Notes under the pieces: model-generated | The model's input: only the letters and a program-made list of their open reading frames with translations | What the model was told of the DNA's origin: nothing | Database searches by the model: none | Position numbers and translations under genes: made by a program | From: Apostichopus japonicus | Taxonomy: Eukaryota > Echinodermata > Holothuroidea > Aspidochirotida > Stichopodidae | Direction of reading: 5' to 3' | Assembly: GCF_037975245.1 (NCBI RefSeq) | Contig: NC_092572.1 | Coordinates: 310,001-374,000 of the forward strand | DNA length: 64,000 nucleotides | Shown: positions 13,108-24,603 of the stretch, in pieces | How positions within the stretch are numbered: position 1 is the first letter of the stretch | How the letters are laid out: each line of letters opens with the position of its first letter

Positions 13108-13400
13108 CTTCCGTTTGTTAAATTTCTGGGAGGATGATGTTGTGAATTATTACAATTAATTTATGTAGAATTTTATTATGGTAATATGGTCTTAATAATG
13201 TATATTGTCGAAGATTCCTGTCTTTGTTGTGTACTTGAAAGTATTTGATTCTTATGCAACGCTTACGTTGAAATAATGTATGTGTGTCTCTTAACATGTC
13301 ACAACACAATCTGATTGTACTTTGACTTACTACAGATAAGGAAGTGTGTGTTTGTAATGTTTATAGCTGTGTTATTGCTGTTTCTTACTATTCGTTACAG
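13108..13400. other. Intergenic, nothing supported
   Basis: AT-rich sequence with no supportable feature, ending in a polypyrimidine tract and acceptor (TTCGTTACAG) for the candidate exon that follows. Confidence 0.5.
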
Positions 13401-13475
13401 AGTTGTCGCCAGCCTCACCAACGAACAAGGTTTCGATCACTCAAGAAAGCCAGGCGAATCAGCCGCATGATACAT
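13401..13475 (+). CDS. Possible upstream exon of gene A (linker)
   Basis: A 75-nt open segment follows a good acceptor (TATTCGTTACAG) and ends at a weaker GTAATT donor. It enters and leaves in phase 1, which matches the phase needed at 14,421. The encoded stretch (LSPASPTNKVSITQESQ...) is polar and Pro/Ser-rich, as in linkers before Ig domains. No signal-peptide exon was found upstream, so the 5' end of the gene is missing or lies before this point. Confidence 0.35.
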
Positions 13476-14420
13476 GTAATTTATCAAATCGATTCCATTT
13501 GATTGTGTGTGCCAGTAGATCAAAGAATGTGTTCTAGATTGATTTTAATAAGGACTAAAAAGATGCTTGGTTTGCCGGGGTGGGGTGGATGTATCCTCAA
13601 CATTACACTAGGGCGATGATCGATGTAATCAACCCCCCGCCATCTCCAATGTTATGGATTTGAGTGTGCCAGAAAGTAAATTTCTCCACATGAAAAATTA
13701 TGATTAATTAGTGATAATTAAAGATGCGTTTTAATTTTTGAACAACATTACAAGATCGGTGGAATAGTGATGCACATTTTACTAGGAATGACCCATGTCA
13801 TCATCTGTACCATGTTATAGATAGACCCTAATAAAGTTGATATCGCTAGAAAGCTACACAGATGTGAATACTGTAATGTACGTGGATATGTCGCCATGAC
13901 TGTGCCTTATGTAGCTCGCTAGAGTTGGTCCTATCACTGCCCTTTGGTAAGCCGTATTTGGAGACTGTTAACGGAATTAACGCGAATTATTACAAATATC
14001 TTCAGATGGAAGTTGGATATTTTCTTTTCCACACCTTAAATGTGAAAATTTTGTGTGATTCATGTGAGGCAAAAGAGCAAAAAGAATCATCTCCAAGTTG
14101 CACCAGTTTGCTTTATTAAATATCTCGATTGTCAAAATTGCTGACAGAGGAGGGGGACACCCAGTGCAGCAGGGAGCTATCAAATGGTAAGGGTGCAGTA
14201 TAATGAGGAAAGTGATATGAGGAGGGAGAAATCGTTTATTAAAAGATTTGAAAGATTAAAAGGTTTAATGCGTGTCGTAGGTTACTACAACCCCCCCCCC
14301 CTCCTTCCCCTACCTCTTACTTTTGTAATTTGTTAGCTGATGGGAGGCTAGAGCTAGATTGATGATGCTGGCCCAATGATCCAGCACAGTATATGACCAA
14401 TTGCTCTTCTTTTATACAAG

Positions 14421-14699
14421 GTATGATAAATAAGAATGGATCCCACCAATCCATTCTTTCTGGCACTTCAACTAACTTAACGTGTTGCATTAACAACACT
14501 AACACGTCCTTATGGTGGTTCAACAACAAGATAGTTTACTATGGACGACATGCTACCGGTACTGAACATAACTTGAATGTGACACTGGATGAAGAATATA
14601 CACGACTGCACATCATCAACAGTACTACAAATAATACAGGGGAATATATGTGTGCTCTCGGAAATAAAACTATTTCAACCTATTACATCGATGTTAGAG
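14421..14699 (+). CDS. Gene A exon: Ig domain 1
   Basis: This is a phase 1-1 exon of 279 nt, the standard symmetrical form for a single Ig domain. The B-strand cysteine is in NLTCC, the core tryptophan in LWWFNNK, and the F-strand motif is NTGEYMCALG. At least five NxS/T sequons suggest heavy N-glycosylation. The acceptor is TCTTCTTTTATACAAG and the donor GTAAGT. The frame reads on into the intron until 14,791, which is not coding. Confidence 0.88.
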
Positions 14700-17600
14700 G
14701 TAAGTTTGTGAATATGTCTACTTGTTATGCATCTTCCAAATCTCAAAATCATCATCTCTGGTATCATTATGAATCTCCAGATTCGTTATAAGTAAAATAG
14801 TATTAGTGATTCTACAGTATTGCATAAAAATCATGCGTTTACAATCTCAATATGGGAACGTGATGTCATATGACAACGGTATGCAATAATTGAGCATTAC
14901 ATGTCCTTTAATACCCTGTAAGGTATGCAATAACTGATCATTACATGTTCTTTATTATCCTGTAAGGTATGCAGTAACTGAGCATTACATGTTCTTAACT
15001 GTCCAGTAAGGTATGCAATAACTGAGCATTACATGTCCTTTACTATCCTGTAAGGTATGCAATAACTGATCATTACATGCTCTTTACTATCCTGTAAGGT
15101 ATGCAATAACTGATCATTACATGTTCTTTACTATCCTGTAAGGTATGCAATAACTGAGCATTACATGTTCTTTACTATCCTGTAAGGTATGCAATAACTG
15201 ATCATTACATGCTCTTTACTATCCTGTAAGGTATGCAATAACTGATCATTACATGCTCTTTATTATCCTGTAAGGTATGCAATAACTGAGCATTACATGG
15301 TTTTCTACTATCCTGTAAGGTATGCAATAACTGAGCATTGCATGTTCTTTACTGTCTTGTTTTCATTTCCAGTGCCCATCTCAAAGCTATATCTTGAAGT
15401 TGACTGGTATTATTATATCATCTGTTTCGGGGACCAGCAGCCAACAGAGCCGTTTGTATGGAGAATCGATGGAGAAATTGTTATTAACGACAGTTATGAA
15501 ATTATATATAATACTTCAGAAGGCTCTGTTAATGCATCTGTTTTAATTTTTCCACGGGGCATTCCCAATACAACAGTCACGTGCGAACACGGAAGTGTAT
15601 CAGTTTCGAAAAACCTAGGTGAAAAAACAGGTACGGTAATACCTATTAACGTTTTATGCTAACGAGGAAGTACATAGTAATAATGTAGCAAAACAATCTT
15701 GATTACCTATTAAGTAAATGTAATGATGTTCAAATCTAGAATGAAACTACGTTTAGATAGTAATAACAAAAATAAGATGCAAATTGTATTATATCGCTAC
15801 ACTAAATCAGTTTGCGTAAAAATTGCTTGGTTAATAGTGCATGTAACTTTGGATTGCTGCTAAACCTTGTTCTACCTTCCCTTGTTCATTGTTATGCCAT
15901 TATGTGGTGGACAAAGCGTATAAGTGAGAACAATAAGTAAATGTGATAAAAAACTCTTTGCTAATATGGTAGACCATGAAATGGCGAGTACCAATTTGCA
16001 GATAGTCAAGTAGACCGTCTACTAGACAAAGCCAATCAAAAAAGTTATATAGAAAGCTCGTTACGCAGTAAGAATGAAAACTGGCTTCACATTGTTAAAA
16101 AGAAAAGGACCACATATATTAAAAAAAGGCTCGACTTTTATAAGATCCTAAACTGCCAAAAATTATAAACTGCCAAAAATTATGAACGCAGAGTACGATC
16201 CTCCCCTGTCTGAGGAATGAGGGTGATAACACTACGTGACTGTTCATGCATGGAGAGAATAGACTGACTTTATAGTACTAATTATCCAACCAGCAGATCG
16301 GTTGTTCCAGAGCTTTGAGCTTTTACCATTAGAAATAGAATTGGAATGAATGTAGTTGATTTTTTACGGCTTTCTAAATTTAGAAAGTATTGTGTATTCT
16401 TTCCCACCCATCTTGCCCTAGAGAGAATAATAATTATACATTGTAAAACTTGTTGATACAAGTTCGTTCCTTGCAATGGCTGAACTAAAATTATTAATTT
16501 CTAAGGATTATGTTGCCCGATAATCTTTCCCTAACATTGACTTAATTTGAGCAATTATGAGATTTATTTTAGTTTTCTGCTTCCAGCGTATTTTTTTTTG
16601 TTCGCGGAAAGCTTAGGAAGCAAAACGAATTTTGCATTAAATAATCTCCCGTTTCAAAGAAGAATTCTTAAACTTGATAGTAAGAATAAGCGGAGTTTAC
16701 TCGTCATTTTAAGGAAGACGTGAAAAATTAAATAATAATCTAATAATAACCGTGAATAATCTAATAATAACAACAATAATAATAATAATAACGACTAAGA
16801 CTTACTTCCGCTTAAAATGACCGAATTACTATTCGTTAGAGATAATGTTGATGTATTCGACACAGCCGATGAAGGTTTATTCGACAACTGTTTACGTATT
16901 ATAGTCCCTTGTTTTGACATGCATAGCACATGTAGTGATATTTAAAGAAATTAATGGTGGTATTACCCACCACCTGAGGGAGGGGAGGCGGGAATGATTA
17001 TATTCAAATTAGTGAACAGGTTGTAACAACAGACATAGTAGGTGTGGGAGTTCCAGTTTGTTTCGGCTCGTTCATACAAAAGTTCATTTTCACGCAGGTA
17101 ATAGCTAGTTGATGTTCGTACATCATATGATAACATAGTCTGAACAATTCAGGTTTTAAGTACAGAAGCTTACGTGTGTTAATGGGTAACATTTACATGT
17201 AATCAACAAGTCATCACCACGTTCATATTATGTTGTCATGGACGGAAGTCTGATTCCTCGCACCTCAAAGACGAACACTCTCTTTGCTTGTTTCTTACAG
17301 CAACTGTACAAACAAAAGGAGAAAGCGCTTTAGAAAACATTTGGGTGATTGTGGCTGGTGTTGTCGGGTGCATTTCCAGTTGCCTGTTAGTTTGTGCTTG
17401 TTTCAAAGTCAGGAAATTTAGATGTAGGTATACGCATTGTACAAACAGTTGAACTTCAATATTATTGAAATTTAACGTTTCTTTGTTTGAAAAAAGAAAA
17501 AGTCAGGTTTCTATTAGTTTACCAAATTTAAAGATATATGAACAAATGTTAACAAACATAATCCCGAGGTGGACATAGAAAGTCAGGTTTGGATAACATT

Positions 17601-20600
17601 GGTTATTTTTTTCATTGGTATCTTCTATAAATAATGAGCACAGTGTAGTAAAATGAAAGTTCATGCATGAGGCAGAACGAAAGTGTTACCATTTCACAGT
17701 CCTATGATTTAGATATCATATAGTAAGTTTGTTCAATGACCTCGACAATTTACGATTCTGACATTGGATTTATATATTATTTCATACATTAGATAAAGAA
17801 GGCGAATGACATGGTGGGGAGGGTGGGGGGGCTTAAGCGAAGTAGAGGGTGCTGTTAAATCATTGTATATTACGCGTGCAGTAAATTGCTTAATTATGCA
17901 AAAGAATCAGCCAAGGAAACATCATTGTAGACCAGATTTCTACATCTAGTTAACAAACATTTTGAGGGAAATGATCATTTGAGATTTAGACATCGTGTTG
18001 TTATCTTATCGAGTTTTTTATAAAATCGATGGTCACTTTAGAAAGATTTAAATAATATGATGTATTCTTTCTCTCTTCGCTTACAGTGTCAAGAAACCGA
18101 CGAGGGTGAGTTTGGAGCATAGCATATTGTACTGATTGTGACATGTGAACAGCTCCACTCACACCAACCCTCTCCCCCATCCCTCATCTTTCCTGAACCC
18201 AGTCCCGACATTATTTACTACAATTATGATTATCGAATATCTTCACCGTATATAAGACAGCCAATAGAGTTGTTTACATTGATGACACCAAATGTGAATT
18301 TTATTGTTTACTTCAATTTTCTTTCCTTTTGGTTTAGAAACCAGAGTAGCAGCTCAAGTCATCCAATGAAAGTACTTGATAAAGGACCCTTAGATATCAA
18401 TCAATCAAGTAAGGGATATTTTGATTTCAAATCATAATTTAAATAAGAGTGTTCACATAATACCCTGTACAGGATCCATATTGAATTACATAATAGTGCT
18501 TTGAACTGGTACCTTATTGTCATGCTAAATACATTTTAATATATGACACATTAATATGACACAATAATAAGACACATTAATAAGACACGTTAATAAGACA
18601 CATTAATAAGATTGGCATTACAGTATTTTTTTTACTAAAATCAATTTTGAATATTACAACAAAAAACGTTCTGTATTTCATTGGTATTATTTCATGTTGC
18701 TGTACTACAGTCACATGCAGAACTTTATACTCACTATATTCAAGCATTAAAACAAAGATATGTTTACTAAATATTGCATTTTAACGGAAGTTATATACCT
18801 GTTGCATCAAAGTTTTTCTTACCTTGCAATACTTGAACAAAAACGAAAACAATTATAGAGAAATGAATTTACCAAAATATTTACTTCATTTACAGTCAAT
18901 GAAAAAGTAGGAAGGTAAGCTTTAATTATCAATTTACTCTAGCTTTGGAATTGAGTGTATATTTAAATGCTTTAATTATATTGATTTCGAAAATAGCAGA
19001 TAACTTTACTTATCAGTAATGACAAGGTGTATAATGTTGCTAATACTCTCTTGGTATGCATTATCATGAAAGGTCAGAGTTCATTTCGTCGTTTATTTCT
19101 GTTGAAGGAAAGAATTACCAGAGATACCTGTTGACGAGGACAACTCACAGAACTCGCACCATTCTGAAGGAAGTGAACCTAGTAAGTTTACTCAAAATAA
19201 ATCTATTTATGACGAAATGAATCAATGAAGGCATAAACGAAACTACAACATTACCACACACCCTAATTATAGCCCAGAGTACGTATAACAGAGTACGTAT
19301 AGAGAGCCGTTAAAACATTACAATAAGAAGATAAAGTTCAAATTATTTATATACTCACAAATTACGTTTTATAAGTTATTTTAATTCATAAATGTCCTCC
19401 CAAAGAGAATCAATAACCATAATCATATTATATAGCTACCTTTGTTAAATCTGACCTACAACACACACCTTTGGTCTAAATTACTATAGGTAACGGTCTG
19501 TATTCGTGATGTATGTTTCCTTTATGAGTCTTAATTTATTGGCAGATTACTATACAGCAGATGTGATTACAGGAAAAGATCCCCGGATGTTGAGTGAGAA
19601 AGATATTTCCATCATCATGAATATCAAGATGGGAAAAATCTACAAACGATGGATGGGATCTGTCAATTTGGCTGAGGAGGCCAATAAGTGTGTTGTAATA
19701 ACAACACTGACAGGTTGGTGATAACAAATATCTATAATCCAAGGCTGATGTTAGCTTCATAGTCATATATTGATGCAGCCAATTAAAACTTACAGGTGTC
19801 TTCATCGCTTTGTTGTATTCGACAACTCGGTGTCTCGAATGGTAATTCCTCTCATATTTTATATGAATTAAATATTAAACTTATATTAAGTGACCTTGTG
19901 CAACATTTCGATAAATAAATGTTAACACGCTTTTATTTATAACTGACCTTTTTCTGTATTTTTTCAGAAAAGCTCATTAGAAAGAAAGCAATTCATTGGG
20001 AGGCTTTCATCAGGAAATGTCTCGAATTGCCAGCATCGAACCATCTAGCAAAGATAGAGGCTATATCTATCCAAAGCAGTGAGTTGTTATTGTCCTTTTA
20101 CATGTTTTAAGAACGTACTAATGGGAAAAGGTGGAACGTGCATCTAATTGTTTTCATTAAAAGTGCCAAGTTTATTACGATAAAGTTCTCATGGACTATC
20201 TGTAGCCGACAAGATCTTCTGATCAAGTCAATAATCATTCTATATTGTCCGAACAGGACTAAATCAGGGATTACATTAACAGAGATAATAATTCGAATTG
20301 ATAATTAAGCTAGCCAGTTTTCATTGCGATTAGAATCATATTAAATTTCAATATTGATGGAGATTTATCTGTTGTAATCTAACTTTGATTTCTTCTATTG
20401 TTTTAGGTAAACTGTTTCTTATTAGTGAGCATCTCAATTGTGAAAGTCTGCATAGCGTCTTGTCACGTGATACTAAAGATAAAGGAGACTACTATTGTTG
20501 TAGTTCATTGTCAGTTCCTGACGTCATCAAACACGTAGCTGGAGTTTTGGAAGGAATGGACATCCTTAAGACATTCGGGGTAAGAAATGTAAAACTTGCC

Positions 20601-23141
20601 TAAGTTATCAGCTAAATATTATTGTTTATTTAGTCCTATATCATCAGATCAACCTCATCACTGTTTGTGGTAAAGTTGCTAATCTTATCTAACAGTTCTG
20701 TAAACAAACAAGTTTTCAGTCAAACACAAAGGTATAAGTGAGACAATTGTGTCTCTTAATGATGGAATAACTGCTTAACTTATTGGTTTTCATATTCTGT
20801 CAGTTCCTTCACCCTGGCTTAACAACCAAAAAGGTTTTACTAACCAAGGAAGGGCAGGTCAAATTATTTGACTTCTGTCTGGCCGGCGATGCACCAAAAA
20901 TAGCTGCTCTTAAGAAAGCACAGGTAAATTACTCAATTATTAATCGACCCTGTTATGACCTTGTTCTTCGTCTGTTTAATCATTATAGTTATTTATTTAC
21001 TTCATTACTTGTACTGTCGTCATAATTAGAATTTTATTTTTTAAAAGGTAATGGAGTCTAAGATGTAAAACTTTATTTAGATCATGCAAAAATAAAAGCA
21101 AAAACGAACAATAATCCAACTGAATCGCTTGTTCTCTTGGAGTTTTGGTATATTTTTGTGGATTTCATAACACAAGTACATTATGATTGTATTAATAGAA
21201 AGCTCTTTAAATTTCAATATCATACATGTACCACTCTAAATTGTTTTTCACAAATGCAATTCAAAATTCTTCGTAATTCAAAACACTGCTTTATCATGAT
21301 CACAACTTTTCAACATCCCATAGCACAATTGGATTATTTTCTAATATAAATTATCATCATTTCGATTTAAGAAATCAAAAATCAGTTGTGAGTCTATTAA
21401 AGTGTACAATTGTAGATTAGTATAACCTGAATAAAATATTAATATATTAACAAAATAAATTACTTGTGTTTGTCATAAATTACTTTTTCTTTTACAGATT
21501 TCTACGGTAACTTTGAACCAATTTCCACCTGAAATGTTACTGTTGAGTCAGTATACAGAATCCAGTGACGTGTGGTCTACAGCAGTAGTAATATGGGAGA
21601 TTATGGCAGCTGGTAAAGAAATTTAATAATAACGAAATAATTGTAGCATATAATGTAGCGTGTGATAACAAAATATGTTGCATACTATAAAAGAAAACTA
21701 CAGCAATTACAAAACCAATAAGTAATTTCACATTTTATTAGTACATTCAATTTGATTGACATGTACACTACTAATAAATATACATCAGAGATAACTCAAG
21801 TTTTTAATTTCAGTTAATCCTAAGTAACGTGAATAATTACAGTATTTTTTAGGAAGAAACATTTAAATATTCTATATATAAAATCAACTTATAATAATAC
21901 TCTATAGAGACACCTAGATATATTGTACATAACATACCATTGATTGCAATCCAGTACCAAATTGTAAAATCACAAAATGCTGCTCTTAGATGTATTTAAG
22001 GTTAGTTAACTAGAAAAAGAGACATGAACATCATTTAAGACTTTGTTGTCTGAAATTAGGTACAGCATCTTTAACAATTGGTAGTATCATGAATAAAGTG
22101 AATGCAAGAAGGAAATAGTAGAGTTTGACAACATTCATGACAGACACTCAGCTGTACAAATGTGTTAAAAGCGTGAAAACCTTGGGGTTATCTCAATTCA
22201 CAAGTTGGATATACATAATAGTTTCGATGTTTCTACACTCGCACATCTGTTAGGGAACCCACCATTTCCTGTGGACAAAGAAGTTAGATTTGGCGAAGAA
22301 GCGGTCACACCATCAGTACCCTGGCCGGAGAGGTACTTGCAGATAAAGTAAGATGTCAATCCCTAAATGTCCCTTTCATTATATAAGTGCCCGAGTAAAC
22401 ACATTCCATACTAGTTGAAGCCGGTTTGTTATTCGTTCTGTATTTTTACTATTTGAAAAACAAATATTTTACAATTATTGTAGGTTGTGCAACAATTAGA
22501 CAGTGTATGCGAGTTTTGTAGATAGATTTGAAACGTTAATATAATAAAGTTATTGTGGACTACTTATTTATACTTAAGTCTACATAGGTTACTATGAATG
22601 GACATTTTAGTATCTAAAGGAGCGCTGACTTGTTTGTTTCAAGGTACTTTCATCCAAGTAAGTGCTACCTTTGTCACTTTACTTTTAGCTATGTAATTCT
22701 CATTGATATGTAAAACGTCGAAAGTGTCCAGTATTTAACCAAGTAATAGCTTCACAATTTCTATTGGAAAATCTTACAAGAAAAAATGATTATGAAAGTA
22801 AAACTTACTAAATGTGTCTGTTAGTATAACACTTCTTGTTTCATTTATACACTTAAACATATACAATAATACACTACATCTGCTGATTCACTATTAGTAC
22901 TGATTTCTTAATCATTTGCAGAGATAAAGTATTGTTCGATTGCTGGAACCATAACTGTTCTCTTCGACCTTCGATTCATCAACTGAGGGGAACATTCGTA
23001 GCAGTAAGTAATTTAATATTCATTTTAGAACAGTTATCAGCCACCATTACGTGTCCGAATGTGGTATTATTAGCATTGTTACACATGCACAATGAAGGAA
23101 CTTCTCTCCTAGAGAGTATTAGAGACTTGAGAGTAGATTAA
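14421..23141 (+). CDS. Gene A: Ig-domain receptor with tyrosine pseudokinase domain (5' partial)
   Basis: Fourteen exons join with phase preserved throughout: 14421-14699, 15373-15630, 17301-17423, 18087-18105, 18338-18408, 18896-18914, 19108-19181, 19546-19713, 19968-20078, 20407-20579, 20804-20923, 21498-21612, 22254-22347 and 22922-23141 (stop). Together they code for about 613 residues: two Ig domains, one transmembrane helix, a hydrophilic juxtamembrane segment and a kinase-like domain. The fold landmarks of receptor tyrosine kinases are present (SSDVWSTAVVIWEI for the helix F region, DCWNHNCSLRPS for the C-lobe arginine). The catalytic ones are changed: VAVK is VVIT, HRDLAARN is HPGLTTKK, DFG is DFC and APE is PPE. 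Such a domain should not transfer phosphate by the usual mechanism, so a binding, scaffold or decoy role is inferred. The N-terminus and signal peptide are not seen. A GTAAGT at 23,004 could end the last exon earlier. Confidence 0.85.
14878..15360. repeat. 44-bp intronic minisatellite
   Basis: About eleven copies of a 44-bp unit starting GGTATGCAATAACTGAGCAT fill the intron between the two Ig exons of gene A. Copies alternate mainly between TGAGCATT and TGATCATT. The array stops 12 bp or so before the acceptor of the next exon. Because the unit contains GTATGCA it carries a weak donor-like string each time. Confidence 0.93.
15373..15630 (+). CDS. Gene A exon: Ig domain 2
   Basis: A second phase 1-1 exon, 258 nt, follows the acceptor TTTTCATTTCCAG. 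It has the cysteine in YIICFGD, the tryptophan in FVWRIDGE and the second cysteine in TTVTCEHG. Three NxS/T sequons are visible. The Ig hallmark D-x-G-x-Y-x-C is not kept here (TTVTC instead), so this is a divergent domain. The donor is GTACGG. Confidence 0.85.
15661..17300. other. Gene A intron; AAT-rich microsatellite, nothing else supported
   Basis: The intron between Ig domain 2 and the membrane exon. It holds an imperfect (AAT)n tract at about 16,730-16,795. No further Ig-like exon was found: the open frames seen here lack splice sites and cysteine/tryptophan spacing. Confidence 0.55.
17301..17423 (+). CDS. Gene A exon: transmembrane segment
   Basis: A 123-nt phase 1-1 exon codes a short extracellular stalk, then a hydrophobic helix of about 23 residues running from NIWVIVAG to LVCACF, then the basic stop-transfer KVRKFR. 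The donor chosen is the GTAGGT at 17,424. It keeps phase with the two next exons, whereas GTATAC four bases later would not. Confidence 0.82.
18087..19181 (+). CDS. Gene A exons: juxtamembrane region with two 19-nt microexons
   Basis: Four small exons (18087-18105, 18338-18408, 18896-18914, 19108-19181) join in phase to give a basic stretch (LSRNRRGNQ), a serine run, and an acidic, His/Ser-rich tail (VDEDNSQNSHHSEGSEP). Two exons are only 19 nt. Each is framed by a good acceptor and a GTGAGT- or GTAAGC-type donor. The phase chain 1-2-1-2-1 agrees with both the membrane exon before and the kinase exon after, which supports these otherwise small calls. Confidence 0.7.
18540..18612. repeat. Short 17-bp tandem repeat in gene A intron
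   Basis: Four to five imperfect copies of TAATAAGACACATTAA-type units lie in the intron between two juxtamembrane exons. Confidence 0.8.
19546..23141 (+). CDS. Gene A exons: tyrosine-kinase-like domain lacking catalytic residues
   Basis: Seven exons encode the domain. N-lobe: a degenerate glycine loop (MGKIYKRWMGSV) and VVITTLT where VAVK should be. Hinge: LFLISEHLNCESLHSVL, followed by a short insert with YYCC. C-lobe: VAGVLEGMDILKTFG, then FLHPGLTTKKVLL at the catalytic loop, VKLFDFCLAGD at the magnesium loop, QFPPEMLL at the APE site, then well-kept DVWS and CW...RPS motifs. Exon borders are clean and the frame is open throughout, so the changes are in an intact reading frame and not in a decaying pseudogene. 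The last exon reads past a GTAAGT to a stop at 23,139-23,141. Confidence 0.85.
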
Positions 23142-23523
23142 GAGTTTTACCAAGCTGTTGATTGTAGTGTAAACAGTAGTTCATAGAGTCTATCCTAATC
23201 CTGCTTCATTGAGCATTCCTTAATGGCATCATGTTCAATCTCCGCTTTCAAATTGAAATCCAAGGTTAGGGAATGAAGTCGAGAAGAGAATATTTAGTGA
23301 GGTTTAGTTTATATGGTATTGATTGCAACCGAGCTAAAGCATTATGACAACTAAACCAATATGGAAACGCGTAATATAATTCATATAATTTTATGATTTA
23401 ACAGAGAAAACTGCCACAGATTTACTGAAGTAAAACGGCTTTTATTCACAATAAAGTTCTTATGTTGACCATCATGATGTACCATGTCACGTGTAAAAAG
23501 AACGATGTAACTGAATATGTAGC

Positions 23524-23825
23524 TTAACGTTAAGAAGTGTATATAAATAATCGATGATGGATAGTTGTAATAATACAGCAGTATCATGTTACCAGCTTGC
23601 CGTTAGGCAGTGTGATAATAATAATATTTAATGGAATGTTGTAATTATATAGCAGTGTCATATTACCAGCTTAACGTTAGGCAGTGTGTGTAATAATAGT
23701 TTATAAACGATAGTTGTTATTATACAACTGTCTCATATCACCAGCTTAACGTTTGGAAGTTTCTGTAATAATAATCGATAATGAATAGTTGTAATTATAC
23801 AGCTGTCTCGTATAACCAGCTTAAA
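23524..23825. repeat. 75-bp degenerate minisatellite
   Basis: Four to five diverged copies of a unit with ACCAGCTTAACGTTAGGCAG lie downstream of gene A, at 23,591, 23,665, 23,740 and 23,815 (period about 75). Copy identity is clearly lower than in the other arrays, so it is older. Confidence 0.85.
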
Positions 23826-23877
23826 GTGATTCACAAAAATGTTCATATCTAACTTATTTATGATTTCTCTTGATTTG

Positions 23878-23963
23878 AAAAACATGCACATAATACAGAC
23901 AGGTTAATGAGCACGGTGTGCTCACCGTGCTTATTAACCAGTCTGTATTCTGTGCATGTTTTT
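23878..23963. repeat. Near-perfect palindrome, 41-bp arms
   Basis: Arms 23,878-23,918 and 23,923-23,963 are complementary with three mismatches around a 4-nt loop. The transcript would fold to a long hairpin. It directly precedes a sequence with CTGAAGAAGATCC and GGATCGAAAC (about 23,998-24,030), a motif pair I associate with the 3' parts of Penelope-like or other retroelements. Confidence 0.85.
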
Positions 23964-24115
23964 GTCCCTTCTGTTACTGTTACTTGTCATTTAGCCTCTG
24001 AAGAAGATCCTACTAGGATCGAAACATCAGGCCAACTTACTTTTACACATTCTATTACACAGGCTCTCCTAGTGGATAAGCAGTTTGCTAACAGTTTTAT
24101 TTAGTTTAAGTTTAT
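23964..24115 (+). mobile_element. Possible retroelement 3' remnant (CTGAAGA...CGAAAC motif)
   Basis: CTGAAGA at about 23,998 and CGAAAC at about 24,021 flank a perfect 5-bp stem (GATCC/GGATC). This resembles the core of a hammerhead-type ribozyme as found in Penelope-like elements, but with one extra base next to the stem, and I could not pair stems I and III. The frame through it ends ...EEDPTRIETSGQLTF.... Element borders are not resolved. Confidence 0.3.
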
Positions 24116-24603
24116 TTATGATTTCTCTATATTTTATTTTACCTTTAATGTAAAGAAGGTCTGTAAAGTCAGTTCATGCAACGTTATACATGTTATTTAG
24201 CATTTATGTTTTGATAGTATCTTGCAAAAGTCCCGCATTATCCCTTAACAGATATTTGAGAAATTAATCGCGGACAGCTCTTACGAGATACCGATACCTA
24301 CGACGTATTTACCTATGAGAACCCCTGATACCGCTCAACCTACCTATGCAGAACAAATCTACCATGCTGGAGTGTGAACTGGGTATGACTAGGATCTAGT
24401 ACTGGTGATTTGTAATCGCTACGAAACCTCAAGATTCCCTGAAGCTACGGGAGCTATACACATATATACCATATTATAGAGTACAACAGTGTGTCAAATA
24501 TGTGCTTATCGGCTGTCATTATTGATCCCTACTTCGGCGAGATCACATGATAGTATAACAGTGTTAACCTCCGCAATTAAATATTCATCATGTACGGTAG
24601 TAG
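24116..24603. other. Intergenic, nothing supported
   Basis: No gene, repeat or structural feature could be supported between the palindrome region and the LTR. Confidence 0.5.

Noticed and set aside
23004-23030. A 23-nt intron (GTAAGT...TTTTAG) in the last exon of gene A
   Set aside because: Too short for a spliceosomal intron; reading through to the stop is simpler.
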